This document shows positions 1-7,148 of a stretch of 15,746 nucleotides of DNA, one piece after another (the first letter of the stretch is position 1; every line of letters begins with the position of its first letter). A program made the position numbers and the translations under genes. The DNA is from Acidobacteriota bacterium (GTDB lineage: Bacteria; Acidobacteriota; Aminicenantia; Aminicenantales; Aminicenantaceae): NCBI GenBank assembly GCA_030609975.1, contig JAUWSR010000046.1:1-15746 (forward strand), read 5' to 3'. Below the pieces are notes generated by a model, which was given only the letters and a program-made list of their open reading frames with translations, searched no databases and was not told where the DNA came from.

Positions 1-512
1 GGGCCGTTGCTGCGGAGGAATGCCGCCATTTTCTCAGAGCAGAAGACCGGGAGATTCTGGGCCGAAAGGGCTTCGTAGCCAAAAAATATGAGACCTGTGT
101 AGTGACCGATGTGAGCATGAGTGAGGATGATCCCATTGAGGGGATTTTTGCTTCCTGAGGTTCGGGGATCAAGCGTTTTATGGATCATATCGAGCTGGGG
201 CCGGATATCGGGAGACGCATCCACCAGGAATGCTTGATCTGCGGAGAGGTCCAGGAGAGCTAGTGAGACGATCAGACGTTTGTGTTTTGGATCCTGCCGT
301 GCTCGCCTGCAGTTGGGACAGTCACACCCGATCTGGGGTACGCCCCCGTCTTGAGTTGTGCCCAAGACTTTGATCGAGGCTCGCCCTTTAGGTGGGTCAA
401 TTTTGGGAGTGTTTTTCGGAGCGCCGGAAAGAGGGGAGCCATAGACCAGGGAGAAAAGTCCGGCAGAGCCGCTTAGGCAGTTGCGCAGAAAGGACCTGCG
501 TTTCAAGCTCAC
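1..512 (-). CDS. Tat-exported MBL-fold metallo-hydrolase, PqqB-like (partial, C-terminus off the window)
   Basis: The visible 170 residues are the N-terminal part of a metallo-beta-lactamase-fold hydrolase related to PqqB. Residues 5-10 (RRSFLR) followed by a short hydrophobic stretch form a twin-arginine export signal, so the enzyme should act outside the cytoplasm. A CxCxxC cluster (C63, C65, C68), typical of PqqB-like proteins, follows the GTTQDGG strand. The metal motif reads THAHIGH (132-137): the canonical HxHxDH has lost its Asp to Gly. The GTG start at 512 lies 4 bases after the metG stop. A TTG at 506 is an alternative start, with GGTGA just before it; both keep the Tat motif. It is the last visible gene of the sirtuin-larC-folE-metG operon. 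No PQQ genes are visible, so a role in PQQ synthesis is not supported and the substrate is unknown. Fold is fairly sure, function is not. Confidence 0.8.
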   Translation of the reverse strand, partial: MSLKRRSFLRNCLSGSAGLFSLVYGSPLSGAPKNTPKIDPPKGRASIKVLGTTQDGGVPQIGCDCPNCRRARQDPKHKRLIVSLALLDLSADQAFLVDASPDIRPQLDMIHKTLDPRTSGSKNPLNGIILTHAHIGHYTGLIFFGYEALSAQNLPVFCSEKMAAFLRSNG

Positions 513-516
513 CTTA

Positions 517-2457
517 TCAGCGGACTTTGGAGCCGGCGGGAATGTCCTCTTGGAAGAAGGGGATGAGGGCGCTGTCATCCGGCAGAACCGCTGCCAGCAA
601 CATGGCTTGGGATTCGATACCTCGAATGACCGCGGGTTTCAGGTTGACGATCACGATGAGCTTTTTCCCTACCAGATCTTTGGGGGAATAGGTCGTGGCG
701 ATGCCTGCCACCATCTGTCTGACCTCGTCTCCGATGTCCACCCTCATTTTGATGAGCTTTTCGGTGCCTTCCACACGTTCGGCTTCAAGGATTTCTGCCA
801 CTCTCAGGTCCATGCGTTTGAATTCGTCGAATGATACTTGATCCATTATTTTCTCCTTCTCTTTTTTGACAGGCTGGCTCTTCGGTTCCTCTGCTAAAAA
901 ATCCTTCAGATTCACCCTGGGAAAGAGCGGCTTTGGTTTTTGGAGGATGCGGTTGGGATCAAAGCCGCTGAATTCCAGATCTGCGAAACATCTTTCAGGC
1001 AGGGCCTGTTTTTCGTCCAGCAAACTCCAGATCTTTTGTGAGGATGTCGGTATAACAGGATACAGGCAGTAGGCGATTGTCCTCAGGGCTGCCGCTGCCT
1101 GGTAAAGGATCCTGGCCAGACGTGGTTTTTGGGTTTCATCTTTTGCTAAGATCCAAGGTTCGTTATCTGCCAAGTAGCGGTTGACGGTGCTAATGTAGGC
1201 CCATATCTCTTCCAATGCTCGATTGATCGCCAGGTCATCGTAAAAAGCGATGATCTTTTCCTTGGCACGCTCGAATTCCGTACGGAGCTTGATATCAGTT
1301 TCTTTCTCTTCTTCAATATCCGTGAACCGGCCGGAAAAATAGTTTTGGATCATGGTCAACAGCCTCTGGGTGAGATTGCCCAGATCGTTGGCCAGATCGG
1401 AGTTTACCCGGTGTATAAAGCCTTCATGTGAAAAGTTGCCGTCCAATCCGACGGGGATCTCTCTGAGCAGAAAATATCGCAGGGGATCCGTGCCGAAGGA
1501 GTCCAGGATGGTGTGGGGGTCGAGGACATTTCCCTTGGATTTCGACATCTTGGTCTTGTCTTTGAGCCACCATCCATGACCAAACACGGTCTTGGGTAGA
1601 GCAAATCCTCCCGCCATCAGGAATGCCGGCCAGAAAACCGCGTGGAAGCGCAGAATGTCCTTTCCGATGAGATGCACATCAGCCGGCCAATAACGCTCGT
1701 ATAAACCCGGATCTCGTTTGTAGCCGATCCCGGTCAGATAATTATGCAGCGCATCGAACCAGACGTATACGGTGTGTTCCGGATCGTCCAATACAGGGAT
1801 TCCCCATTTCACGGTTGTGCGGGTGATGCTTAGATCCTTGAGGCCTCGTTTGACAAAGCTTACGATCTCATTCATCCGGCTTTGCGGCCGGACAAAAGTG
1901 GGATTGTTTGCATATAGATCCATCAGGGCCTGTTGATAGGCGGAGAGTTTAAAAAAATAGGTCTCCTCGGAGACTTTGTTTGCCTTTTTTCCACAATCGG
2001 GGCATATCTTATATCCCTTTGTTTCCAATGGTACGTCCTCTGAAAGGAAATTCTCATCGGAAACACAGTAATAACCTTCGTAGGTGCCCTTGTAGATATC
2101 TCCTTTGTCTTTCAGCTTGGCAAAGAGTGACTGCACTTCTGTTCCATGCTGAGGTTGGGTCGTGCGGATAAAATAGTCGTAATCGATATCCAGGGCTTCC
2201 CAGAGATCCTTGAAGCGGCCCACCACTTGGTCTGCCAGTTCGATGGGGGTTATTCCGCGGGCGGCGGCCGATTTTTCGATCTTCTGCCCATGCTCATCCG
2301 TTCCGGTTAGAAAGAATACATCGAAACCCTGGAGCTTTTTATAGCGGGCGATGGCATCGGCGATGATGGTCGTGTAGGCATGCCCGATGTGAGGGATATC
2401 GTTGACATAGTAGATAGGAGTGGTGATGTAGAAAGTCTGCTTAGAGTTCTCGGCCAC
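517..2457 (-). CDS. metG: methionyl-tRNA synthetase
   Basis: Charges tRNA-Met with methionine using ATP, in the cytoplasm. This is a 646-residue class I synthetase. The HIGH signature is at residues 23-26 and KMSKS at 303-307. Between them lies the connective insertion with a CxxC zinc knuckle (C152, C155), then the WFDALHNYLTG block at 233-243. The anticodon-binding helical domain follows, then a charged Lys/Glu linker around residues 525-540. The C-terminal OB-fold tRNA-binding domain (about 545-646, FDEFKRMDLRVAEILEAE) is fused in the same chain, as in the long dimeric MetRS forms. The start is GTG at 2457, chosen because a strong GAGGAGGA ribosome site precedes it by about 8 bases. The first 17 bases overlap the end of folE, so translation is probably coupled. 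No defect is seen. Confidence 0.97.
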   Translation of the reverse strand: MAENSKQTFYITTPIYYVNDIPHIGHAYTTIIADAIARYKKLQGFDVFFLTGTDEHGQKIEKSAAARGITPIELADQVVGRFKDLWEALDIDYDYFIRTTQPQHGTEVQSLFAKLKDKGDIYKGTYEGYYCVSDENFLSEDVPLETKGYKICPDCGKKANKVSEETYFFKLSAYQQALMDLYANNPTFVRPQSRMNEIVSFVKRGLKDLSITRTTVKWGIPVLDDPEHTVYVWFDALHNYLTGIGYKRDPGLYERYWPADVHLIGKDILRFHAVFWPAFLMAGGFALPKTVFGHGWWLKDKTKMSKSKGNVLDPHTILDSFGTDPLRYFLLREIPVGLDGNFSHEGFIHRVNSDLANDLGNLTQRLLTMIQNYFSGRFTDIEEEKETDIKLRTEFERAKEKIIAFYDDLAINRALEEIWAYISTVNRYLADNEPWILAKDETQKPRLARILYQAAAALRTIAYCLYPVIPTSSQKIWSLLDEKQALPERCFADLEFSGFDPNRILQKPKPLFPRVNLKDFLAEEPKSQPVKKEKEKIMDQVSFDEFKRMDLRVAEILEAERVEGTEKLIKMRVDIGDEVRQMVAGIATTYSPKDLVGKKLIVIVNLKPAVIRGIESQAMLLAAVLPDDSALIPFFQEDIPAGSKVR

Positions 2458-3037
2458 CGGACATTCCTCCTCTTATCAGGGTCATGGCTTCTGCGCGGGT
2501 GGCATTGTTGGACCGGAACACACCCCGCACGGCCGACGTTACCGTCATGGACATAGGCTTCTTAGCCCCGCGCATGGACATGCACATATGCTCAGCTTCG
2601 ATGACGACCATAACTCCCAGAGGCTGAAGCTCTTCATTGATCAGGTTCGCAATATCCCGAGTGAGCCTTTCCTGGACTTGGAGTCTGTGCGTGAAAACAT
2701 CCACCACCCGAGCGATCTTGCTCAGACCCACGATCCGACCGTCTTCCGGGATATAGGCGACGTGAGCTACGCCGGCAAAGGGCAGCATATGATGTTCACA
2801 CATGGAGTAGAGCGGGATGTTCTTGATCAGGACCATCTCGTCGTGCTCTTCTCCTGTGATGGGCTTCATGAGGTGTCGGGGATCTTCATGAATCCCTCCC
2901 AAGATCTCCTGAAACATCTTTGCCACCCGATTTGGAGTCTGCTTGATCCCCGGCCGCTCCAGGTCTTCACCTATGCCCTTCAGCACAAGTCTTACGCCCT
3001 CCTCGATCTGTGCTGGATTCATCTTCTTTTTCGTCAT
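2441..3037 (-). CDS. folE: GTP cyclohydrolase I (type IA)
   Basis: Converts GTP to 7,8-dihydroneopterin triphosphate plus formate, the first step of folate/tetrahydrobiopterin synthesis and also the entry to queuosine synthesis. The protein has 198 residues, normal for bacterial FolE. The zinc ligands of the family are all present: C80 and H83 in MCEHHMLPF and C152 in EHMCMSMRG. The substrate-binding segment GLSKIARVVD (104-113) and RLQVQERLT (118-126) are intact. The ATG start overlaps the TGA stop of larC by one base (TGATG), and its 3' end overlaps metG by 17 bases, so it sits inside a translationally coupled operon. FolE is the pathway that ultimately feeds the Q base used by QueA, whose gene lies at the other end of this window in a separate operon; that link is metabolic only. 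Confidence 0.97.
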   Translation of the reverse strand: MTKKKMNPAQIEEGVRLVLKGIGEDLERPGIKQTPNRVAKMFQEILGGIHEDPRHLMKPITGEEHDEMVLIKNIPLYSMCEHHMLPFAGVAHVAYIPEDGRIVGLSKIARVVDVFTHRLQVQERLTRDIANLINEELQPLGVMVVIEAEHMCMSMRGAKKPMSMTVTSAVRGVFRSNNATRAEAMTLIRGGMSGGREL

Positions 3038-4230
3038 CAGGAGCCATCCTCCCCAAATCCCCCATGTTTATCCGTATAAGCTTTAATGGCCATAGCGATG
3101 ATGGTTTTTACCGGGATATGTTTTTTTTCAGCTATAATGCGGCAGTCGTCGTATTCAGGTTGCAGATTGACCTCCTCGTCTCCTATTAGCGCCCGCTTGA
3201 TCTTGACAGGCTCACCCAAAACCTCCACTGTAACGAACTCCCGTTTGAGGATGCGTCTCTCCACCGGAAAGTAGCGTACGCCGATGGAGCTGGTTTCCCT
3301 GAAAAGAGAGTCAAGCAAGGAATCTAAGTGGGCGGCATCTGTGAGCAGGGAGAGCTTGATGGCAGGCCGGTTCTTTTTCATGGTCACTGGAGTGAAATAG
3401 ATATCCAGGGCACCTTTCGACAGGGCTGTGTCCATGAATCCTGCCAGCACCTGGGGATTGGAATCGTCGATGTTCGCTTCGACCTGATAAACGCTTTTAG
3501 TGGGTCGGAAGTCCTGCTCCTTTCCATAAAACACTCGCAGTATGTTGGGGAAATCCGGAAAATCCCGCCCTCCTGCTCCCCATCCGATATCCTGGTAGCA
3601 AAGCTCTGGGAGAGACAGACAGCTTTCCGCCAGAGTTGAGATGATCGCGGCTCCAGTGGGAGTCACCAGTTCCGCCTTTGCCCAGGCCGAATATACCGGA
3701 TGGTCTTTCAGCAGTTCAGCTACGGCTGGAGGAGGAACGGGCAATCTGCCATGGGCTGTCTTTACCCAGCCCTCGCCCACATTAAGAGGAGAGCTATAGA
3801 AATGCTCGATCTTGAGGATCTCGCTCAGCAGACAACAGCCGATGATGTCTATCAGGGCATCATCCGCCCCGGCTTCATGCAAGTGGACTTCTTCGAAGGC
3901 ACGGCCATGGACGTGGGCCTCGGCTTCAAAAAGGCTCCTGAATACCTGCAGCGAACGATCTTTTACAGCAGAGGAAAACTTGCACCGGTCGACAAACTGG
4001 ACGACATCGGCCCATTTTCGCGTCTGGGGCGTGTCCCGCTTCACCTCCACATTCACTTTTAAGGCCCGCAAGGAAGACCGCTTCACTTCGGCGATGGAGA
4101 TATCGACCGGAAGCTGCAGTGTTCCCATCTTATCCAGAAACAAAGTCTGATCCACTCCGAGGTCCAGCAGGGCGCCCAATATCATATCGCCGCTGGCTCC
4201 GGCAAAGGCATCGAAATAAAGATAGTTCAT
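3037..4230 (-). CDS. larC: nickel-pincer cofactor biosynthesis protein LarC
   Basis: LarC is the CTP-dependent cyclometallase that inserts nickel into pyridinium-3,5-bisthiocarboxylic acid mononucleotide, giving the nickel-pincer cofactor of lactate racemase (LarA) and relatives. The 397 residues open with the family signature YFDAFAGASGDM (5-16). The His/Asp-rich segments AHVHGR (105-110) and VHLHEAGADD (115-124) are where the N-terminal half probably handles metal. The C-terminal half (from about 245) matches the LarC2/CTP-binding part. In Lactobacillus plantarum the two halves are joined by ribosomal frameshifting; here they are one continuous reading frame. The ATG start overlaps the sirtuin stop by 4 bases (ATGA) and its stop overlaps the folE start. 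No larA, larB or larE is visible in this window, so the rest of the cofactor pathway must be encoded elsewhere if it exists. Confidence 0.93.
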   Translation of the reverse strand: MNYLYFDAFAGASGDMILGALLDLGVDQTLFLDKMGTLQLPVDISIAEVKRSSLRALKVNVEVKRDTPQTRKWADVVQFVDRCKFSSAVKDRSLQVFRSLFEAEAHVHGRAFEEVHLHEAGADDALIDIIGCCLLSEILKIEHFYSSPLNVGEGWVKTAHGRLPVPPPAVAELLKDHPVYSAWAKAELVTPTGAAIISTLAESCLSLPELCYQDIGWGAGGRDFPDFPNILRVFYGKEQDFRPTKSVYQVEANIDDSNPQVLAGFMDTALSKGALDIYFTPVTMKKNRPAIKLSLLTDAAHLDSLLDSLFRETSSIGVRYFPVERRILKREFVTVEVLGEPVKIKRALIGDEEVNLQPEYDDCRIIAEKKHIPVKTIIAMAIKAYTDKHGGFGEDGS

Positions 4231-4994
4231 CGGGGCAGACCGATTTTCCTGACCTGTTTCAGAGAGTCATTTATCTGCGGCAGGATCTCACCCGCCTTCC
4301 CTCGAAAAGAAAAATGCGCGTGGGGGGTAAGCGGGGTGGGTTCAGGATTGACCTCCACAATTTTAGCACCAGCTTCCAAGGCCGCCATCGGTAGAGAGGC
4401 TGCCGGCTGCACAATGGCTGAGGTGCCCACCACGAACATGATGTCACAGTCCGAGCTCAATTGAGTGGATTGGCGTAGGATATCCATGTCGAGAGATTCA
4501 CCGAACCAGACCACATGAGGACGCAGCAGGCTGCCGCACTGGGAACACAGGGGAGGCATCTCTTCAAGGGGAACGTCATAGTTTTCAGTGAGAGTCCCTT
4601 CTTGTGTGCATCGCAGTTTCCAGATATTGCCATGGAGCTCGAGAATGTTCCTCGAACCGGCCTTGGCGTGCAATCCGTCGATGTTTTGAGTAATGAGAGA
4701 AAATGAGGGAAAGGATTCTGCCCATTCAGCCAGCACCCGATGTCCGGCATTGGGTTCCTTGGCGGCCATGAGCTGACGGCGCCAATCATACCACTCCCAG
4801 ACCAGGTGAGGATTGTGTTCAAAAGCCATGGGGGTGGCTAATTCTTCGGCGCGGTAGGTTTTCCACAATCCGTCCTTGCCCCGGAATGTCGGGACGCCGG
4901 ATTCAGCCGAAATGCCGGATCCTGTCGAAGCGACGACTCTATCCGCTGCTTGCAGCAGTGGCATCAGTCGCGACAGGTCAGATCGATCTTCCAT
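4227..4994 (-). CDS. cobB: NAD-dependent protein deacylase, SIR2 family (class III, CobB/SIRT5-like)
   Basis: Removes acyl groups from protein lysines using NAD+, releasing nicotinamide and O-acyl-ADP-ribose. The 255 residues carry the Rossmann signature GSGISAESGVPTFRG (25-39), TQNIDGLH (102-109) and the catalytic His in ELHGN (H121). Y69 and R72 (YDWR) match the Tyr/Arg pair that marks class III sirtuins and recognises succinyl or malonyl lysine, so desuccinylase/demalonylase activity is likely (family inference). The zinc site looks incomplete: C129, C150 and C153 are present, but the second position of the first CxxC is Glu132. The ATG at 4994 has an AGAGGAAA ribosome site about 8 bases upstream, and a good promoter lies just beyond. 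It is the first gene of the operon leading to larC, folE, metG and the exported hydrolase. Confidence 0.93.
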   Translation of the reverse strand: MEDRSDLSRLMPLLQAADRVVASTGSGISAESGVPTFRGKDGLWKTYRAEELATPMAFEHNPHLVWEWYDWRRQLMAAKEPNAGHRVLAEWAESFPSFSLITQNIDGLHAKAGSRNILELHGNIWKLRCTQEGTLTENYDVPLEEMPPLCSQCGSLLRPHVVWFGESLDMDILRQSTQLSSDCDIMFVVGTSAIVQPAASLPMAALEAGAKIVEVNPEPTPLTPHAHFSFRGKAGEILPQINDSLKQVRKIGLPR

Positions 4995-5014
4995 CCTTAT
5001 TTCCTCTGGACCCT

Positions 5015-5043
5015 AGCATAACCAAATTGCCCCTAAAACTCAA
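5015..5043 (-). promoter_or_regulatory. sigma70-type promoter of the sirtuin-larC-folE-metG operon
   Basis: On the minus strand TTGAGT (5043-5038) and TATGCT (5020-5015) are separated by exactly 17 bases. Transcription would start near 5008, giving a leader of about 14 bases that carries the ribosome site of the sirtuin gene. Prediction from consensus match and position only. Confidence 0.65.
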
Positions 5044-5164
5044 ACGGCATTGTGAGATGGATGACCGCGTGCTGCGTTCCTTTAGAGCAGGCCCTGCAAG
5101 CTTTTGAGGTTGTCTGTCAGCCCTAGAGCCTCAAGGTGCTTCTCGATATGCCCGACATTCACAA

Positions 5165-5240
5165 ATGAGGATTTCTGTCTCTTTGAGCCGCATGAGAGTG
5201 GGTGGTTGGGTCTTTGGTTCGGATAGATAGAAATCCTCAT
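5165..5240. repeat. 16-bp inverted repeat with a 44-base spacer upstream of mtnP
   Basis: The left arm (5165-5180) and right arm (5225-5240) are reverse complements over 16 positions with one G:T pair; the outer 12 bases (ATGAGGATTTCT / AGAAATCCTCAT) are perfect. The right arm ends 14 bases before the -35 box of the mtnP promoter. It could be a pair of operator half-sites, a long hairpin ending an upstream transcript, or the remains of a small mobile repeat. No T-run follows either arm, which argues against an intrinsic terminator. Confidence 0.7.
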
Positions 5241-5254
5241 CATAATGGCTATTC

Positions 5255-5283
5255 TTGACTTGAAAGGGCAATCAGGTTATACC
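5255..5283 (+). promoter_or_regulatory. sigma70-type promoter of the mtnP operon
   Basis: TTGACT (5255-5260) and TATACC (5278-5283) are separated by 17 bases. A start near 5290 gives a leader of about 20 bases that includes the GAGGAGGA ribosome site at 5299-5306. Consensus match and ideal placement make this a strong prediction. Confidence 0.7.
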
Positions 5284-5309
5284 ATTATCTTACACTTTGA
5301 GGAGGAAAT

Positions 5310-6200
5310 ATGACGGAAAAAACAAGGGAAGATCTTCCCCGTGTCGACCTGGGAATTCTGGGGGGCACGGGTCTTTATAATATCGAGGGAATAGAGGTAG
5401 AGACAGAGATTGCGATTGAAACACCCTTTGGCTCGCCATCGGATTCCTTTGTTATCGGCAATCTGGCTGGGGCCAAGATCGCCTTCCTCAGCCGCCACGG
5501 CCGCGGGCACATTCTGCTTCCGGCAGAGATCAACTACCAGGCCAACATCTATGCCTATAAGATGTTGGGGGTGGGTAAGCTCCTGTCCATCAATTCCGTG
5601 GGATCGTTGAAGGAAGAGATAAATCCCCGGGACATCGTGATTCCAGACCAATTTTTCGACAGAACCCGGCGTAAAAATTCTTTTTTTGGTAAGGGTGTGG
5701 CTGCCCACGTCAGTATTGCCGAACCCTTCTGTCATGAGCTTTCTCAGATCATTTATGATGCAGCCCAGGAGTTGGGAGTGCCTGCTCATCTGGGTGGGAC
5801 CTATGTCTGTATCGAAGGCCCGGCCTTCTCGACCAAGGCCGAATCCCGGGTCTACCGTTCCTGGGGATGCCATGTGATCGGGATGACCGCTGCCACCGAA
5901 GCTAAATTGTGCCGAGAGGCGGAGATCTGTTATGCTGCCATGAATCTGGTGACGGACTACGACGTCTGGCACGAATCGGAGGAACCGGTGACAGTCGAGA
6001 TCATCCTGGAGAATCTGGCCGAGAACATCGACAATGCCAAAGCCATCATCAAGCGTGTGATCCCAAAGATGGTTGGAAGTGGGAGCGCGTGTGGGTGCAG
6101 CAAGGCCTTGGCAGGGTGTATTGTCACGCAGGAGGATCTGATGCCGCAGGAGTCCAAAGAAAAACTACGCTATCTTATCGAAAAATACCTGGGACAGTAA
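5310..6200 (+). CDS. mtnP: S-methyl-5'-thioadenosine phosphorylase
   Basis: Splits methylthioadenosine with phosphate into adenine and 5-methylthioribose-1-phosphate, a step of methionine salvage that also removes the by-product of polyamine and SAM-radical chemistry. The 296 residues belong to the PNP/MTAP phosphorylase family. The phosphate-binding GGTG is at 18-21 and SRHGRGH at 61-67. The base/ribose-site segment CIEGPAFSTKAES is at 167-179, GMT at 191-193 and TDYDVW at 215-220. The TDYD block and the CGC motif in the C-terminal tail favour MTAP over a purine-nucleoside phosphorylase, though broader 6-aminopurine specificity cannot be excluded. The ATG at 5310 has GAGGAGGA 3 bases upstream. 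The stop lies 2 bases before the start of the next gene, a PfkB kinase, so the two are co-transcribed. Confidence 0.93.
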   Translation: MTEKTREDLPRVDLGILGGTGLYNIEGIEVETEIAIETPFGSPSDSFVIGNLAGAKIAFLSRHGRGHILLPAEINYQANIYAYKMLGVGKLLSINSVGSLKEEINPRDIVIPDQFFDRTRRKNSFFGKGVAAHVSIAEPFCHELSQIIYDAAQELGVPAHLGGTYVCIEGPAFSTKAESRVYRSWGCHVIGMTAATEAKLCREAEICYAAMNLVTDYDVWHESEEPVTVEIILENLAENIDNAKAIIKRVIPKMVGSGSACGCSKALAGCIVTQEDLMPQESKEKLRYLIEKYLGQ

Positions 6201-6202
6201 CC

Positions 6203-7102
6203 ATGAGTTTAGTTATCGTCGGCTCTCTTGCATTTGATACGATCGAAACGCCTTTCGCCAAAAAAGAAAGGATCATCGGCGGTTCCTGTTCTTTCTCTGC
6301 TTTAGCTGCCAGCTATTTCTCCGATCCCAAGGTTGTGGCTGTGATAGGAGAAGATTTTCCGGAAGCATTTGTCGAGCTTCTCCAGAGGCGCGGCGTTGAC
6401 ACGCGAGGGATCAAGCGTGAAGCTGGAAAGACCTTCCATTGGGAGGGCCGCTATGGGGAAGATCCCAATCAAAGAACCACGATCAAGACGGAACTGAATG
6501 TGTTCCAGGATTTTAAGGCCCAATTGCTCCCGGATTATGCCTCCTCGGACATTCTGTTTTTGGGAAACATCGATCCTGACCTGCAGGAAGATATCCTAAA
6601 GCAGGTTCACAAACCACGCCTGATCGCGATGGATACCATCAATCTTTGGATCAACACCAAACTGGAGGCCCTGCTGCGGGTCATGCGTGAGGTCGATATC
6701 TTTTTCGCCAATGATGAGGAAGTCAGGATCATTGCGGGCGAGCTGAACCTGATCAAGGCCGGGCGGAAACTGCTGGAGAAAGGACCCTCTCTGATCGTCA
6801 TCAAAAAGGGAGAACACGGGGCGCTGCTTTTGGGGAAAGATTTCCTCTTCGGCACCCTGGCTTATCCCTGTGAGAATGTGATCGATCCTACCGGCGCCGG
6901 AGACAGTTTTGCCGGGGCCTTTTTGGGCTATCTGGATAAGCTCCAGGAGTTCACACCTGCTGTTTTCCGTAAGGCCGCGGTTTACGGAAGTGTATTGGCA
7001 TCCTTCACCATCGAGGATTTCAGTGTAGAGCGCCTGACGTCGCTGAAGGATGAGGACATAGATAGACGGTTTGCTGCTCTGCAGCAGTTGGTTGCTTTTT
7101 GA
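6203..7102 (+). CDS. PfkB/ribokinase-family sugar or nucleoside kinase
   Basis: A 299-residue ATP-dependent kinase of the PfkB family. The N-terminal strand GSLAFDTI (7-14) and the Gly-Gly motif IIGGSCSFSAL (24-34) fit the substrate lid region. The diagnostic C-terminal signature DPTGAGDSFAGAF is at 228-240, with catalytic base D234. The frame is open for about 290 bases upstream inside mtnP, but the ATG at 6203 is chosen because residue 1 then aligns with the family start and mtnP ends at 6200. The ribosome site is weak, consistent with coupling to mtnP. Its substrate is unknown. Its place directly after MtnP suggests it handles a nucleoside or pentose from adenosine or methylthioadenosine breakdown, but MtnP's product is already phosphorylated, so a simple methylthioribose kinase role is not required. 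Family sure, substrate not. Confidence 0.88.
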   Translation: MSLVIVGSLAFDTIETPFAKKERIIGGSCSFSALAASYFSDPKVVAVIGEDFPEAFVELLQRRGVDTRGIKREAGKTFHWEGRYGEDPNQRTTIKTELNVFQDFKAQLLPDYASSDILFLGNIDPDLQEDILKQVHKPRLIAMDTINLWINTKLEALLRVMREVDIFFANDEEVRIIAGELNLIKAGRKLLEKGPSLIVIKKGEHGALLLGKDFLFGTLAYPCENVIDPTGAGDSFAGAFLGYLDKLQEFTPAVFRKAAVYGSVLASFTIEDFSVERLTSLKDEDIDRRFAALQQLVAF

Positions 7103-7148
7103 GGTAAAAAGGATAAATTCCCTTCATCCTGGAAACAAGGAGAACAGC

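Larger units (their letters stand above)
4995..5309. other. Divergent intergenic control region between the sirtuin operon and mtnP
   Basis: This 315-base stretch has no supported gene. It holds two outward-facing sigma70-type promoters (5015-5043 on the minus strand and 5255-5283 on the plus strand) and a long inverted repeat (5165-5240). A weaker TTGAGG...CCTCAA dyad lies near 5106-5135. The bases between about 5045 and 5160 show nothing I can name. Confidence 0.7.

Noticed and set aside
5277..5972. A 231-codon minus-strand open frame opposite mtnP
   Set aside because: It lies almost wholly inside mtnP, whose protein motifs are unmistakable, and its translation shows no family features.
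5909..6202. Extension of the PfkB gene upstream into mtnP
   Set aside because: The frame is open there, but the encoded residues do not resemble the kinase family, and the ATG at 6203 gives the normal N-terminus.
7103..7148. A TnaC-like leader peptide before tnaA
   Set aside because: The 46-base gap contains no start codon followed by a tryptophan-bearing short frame.
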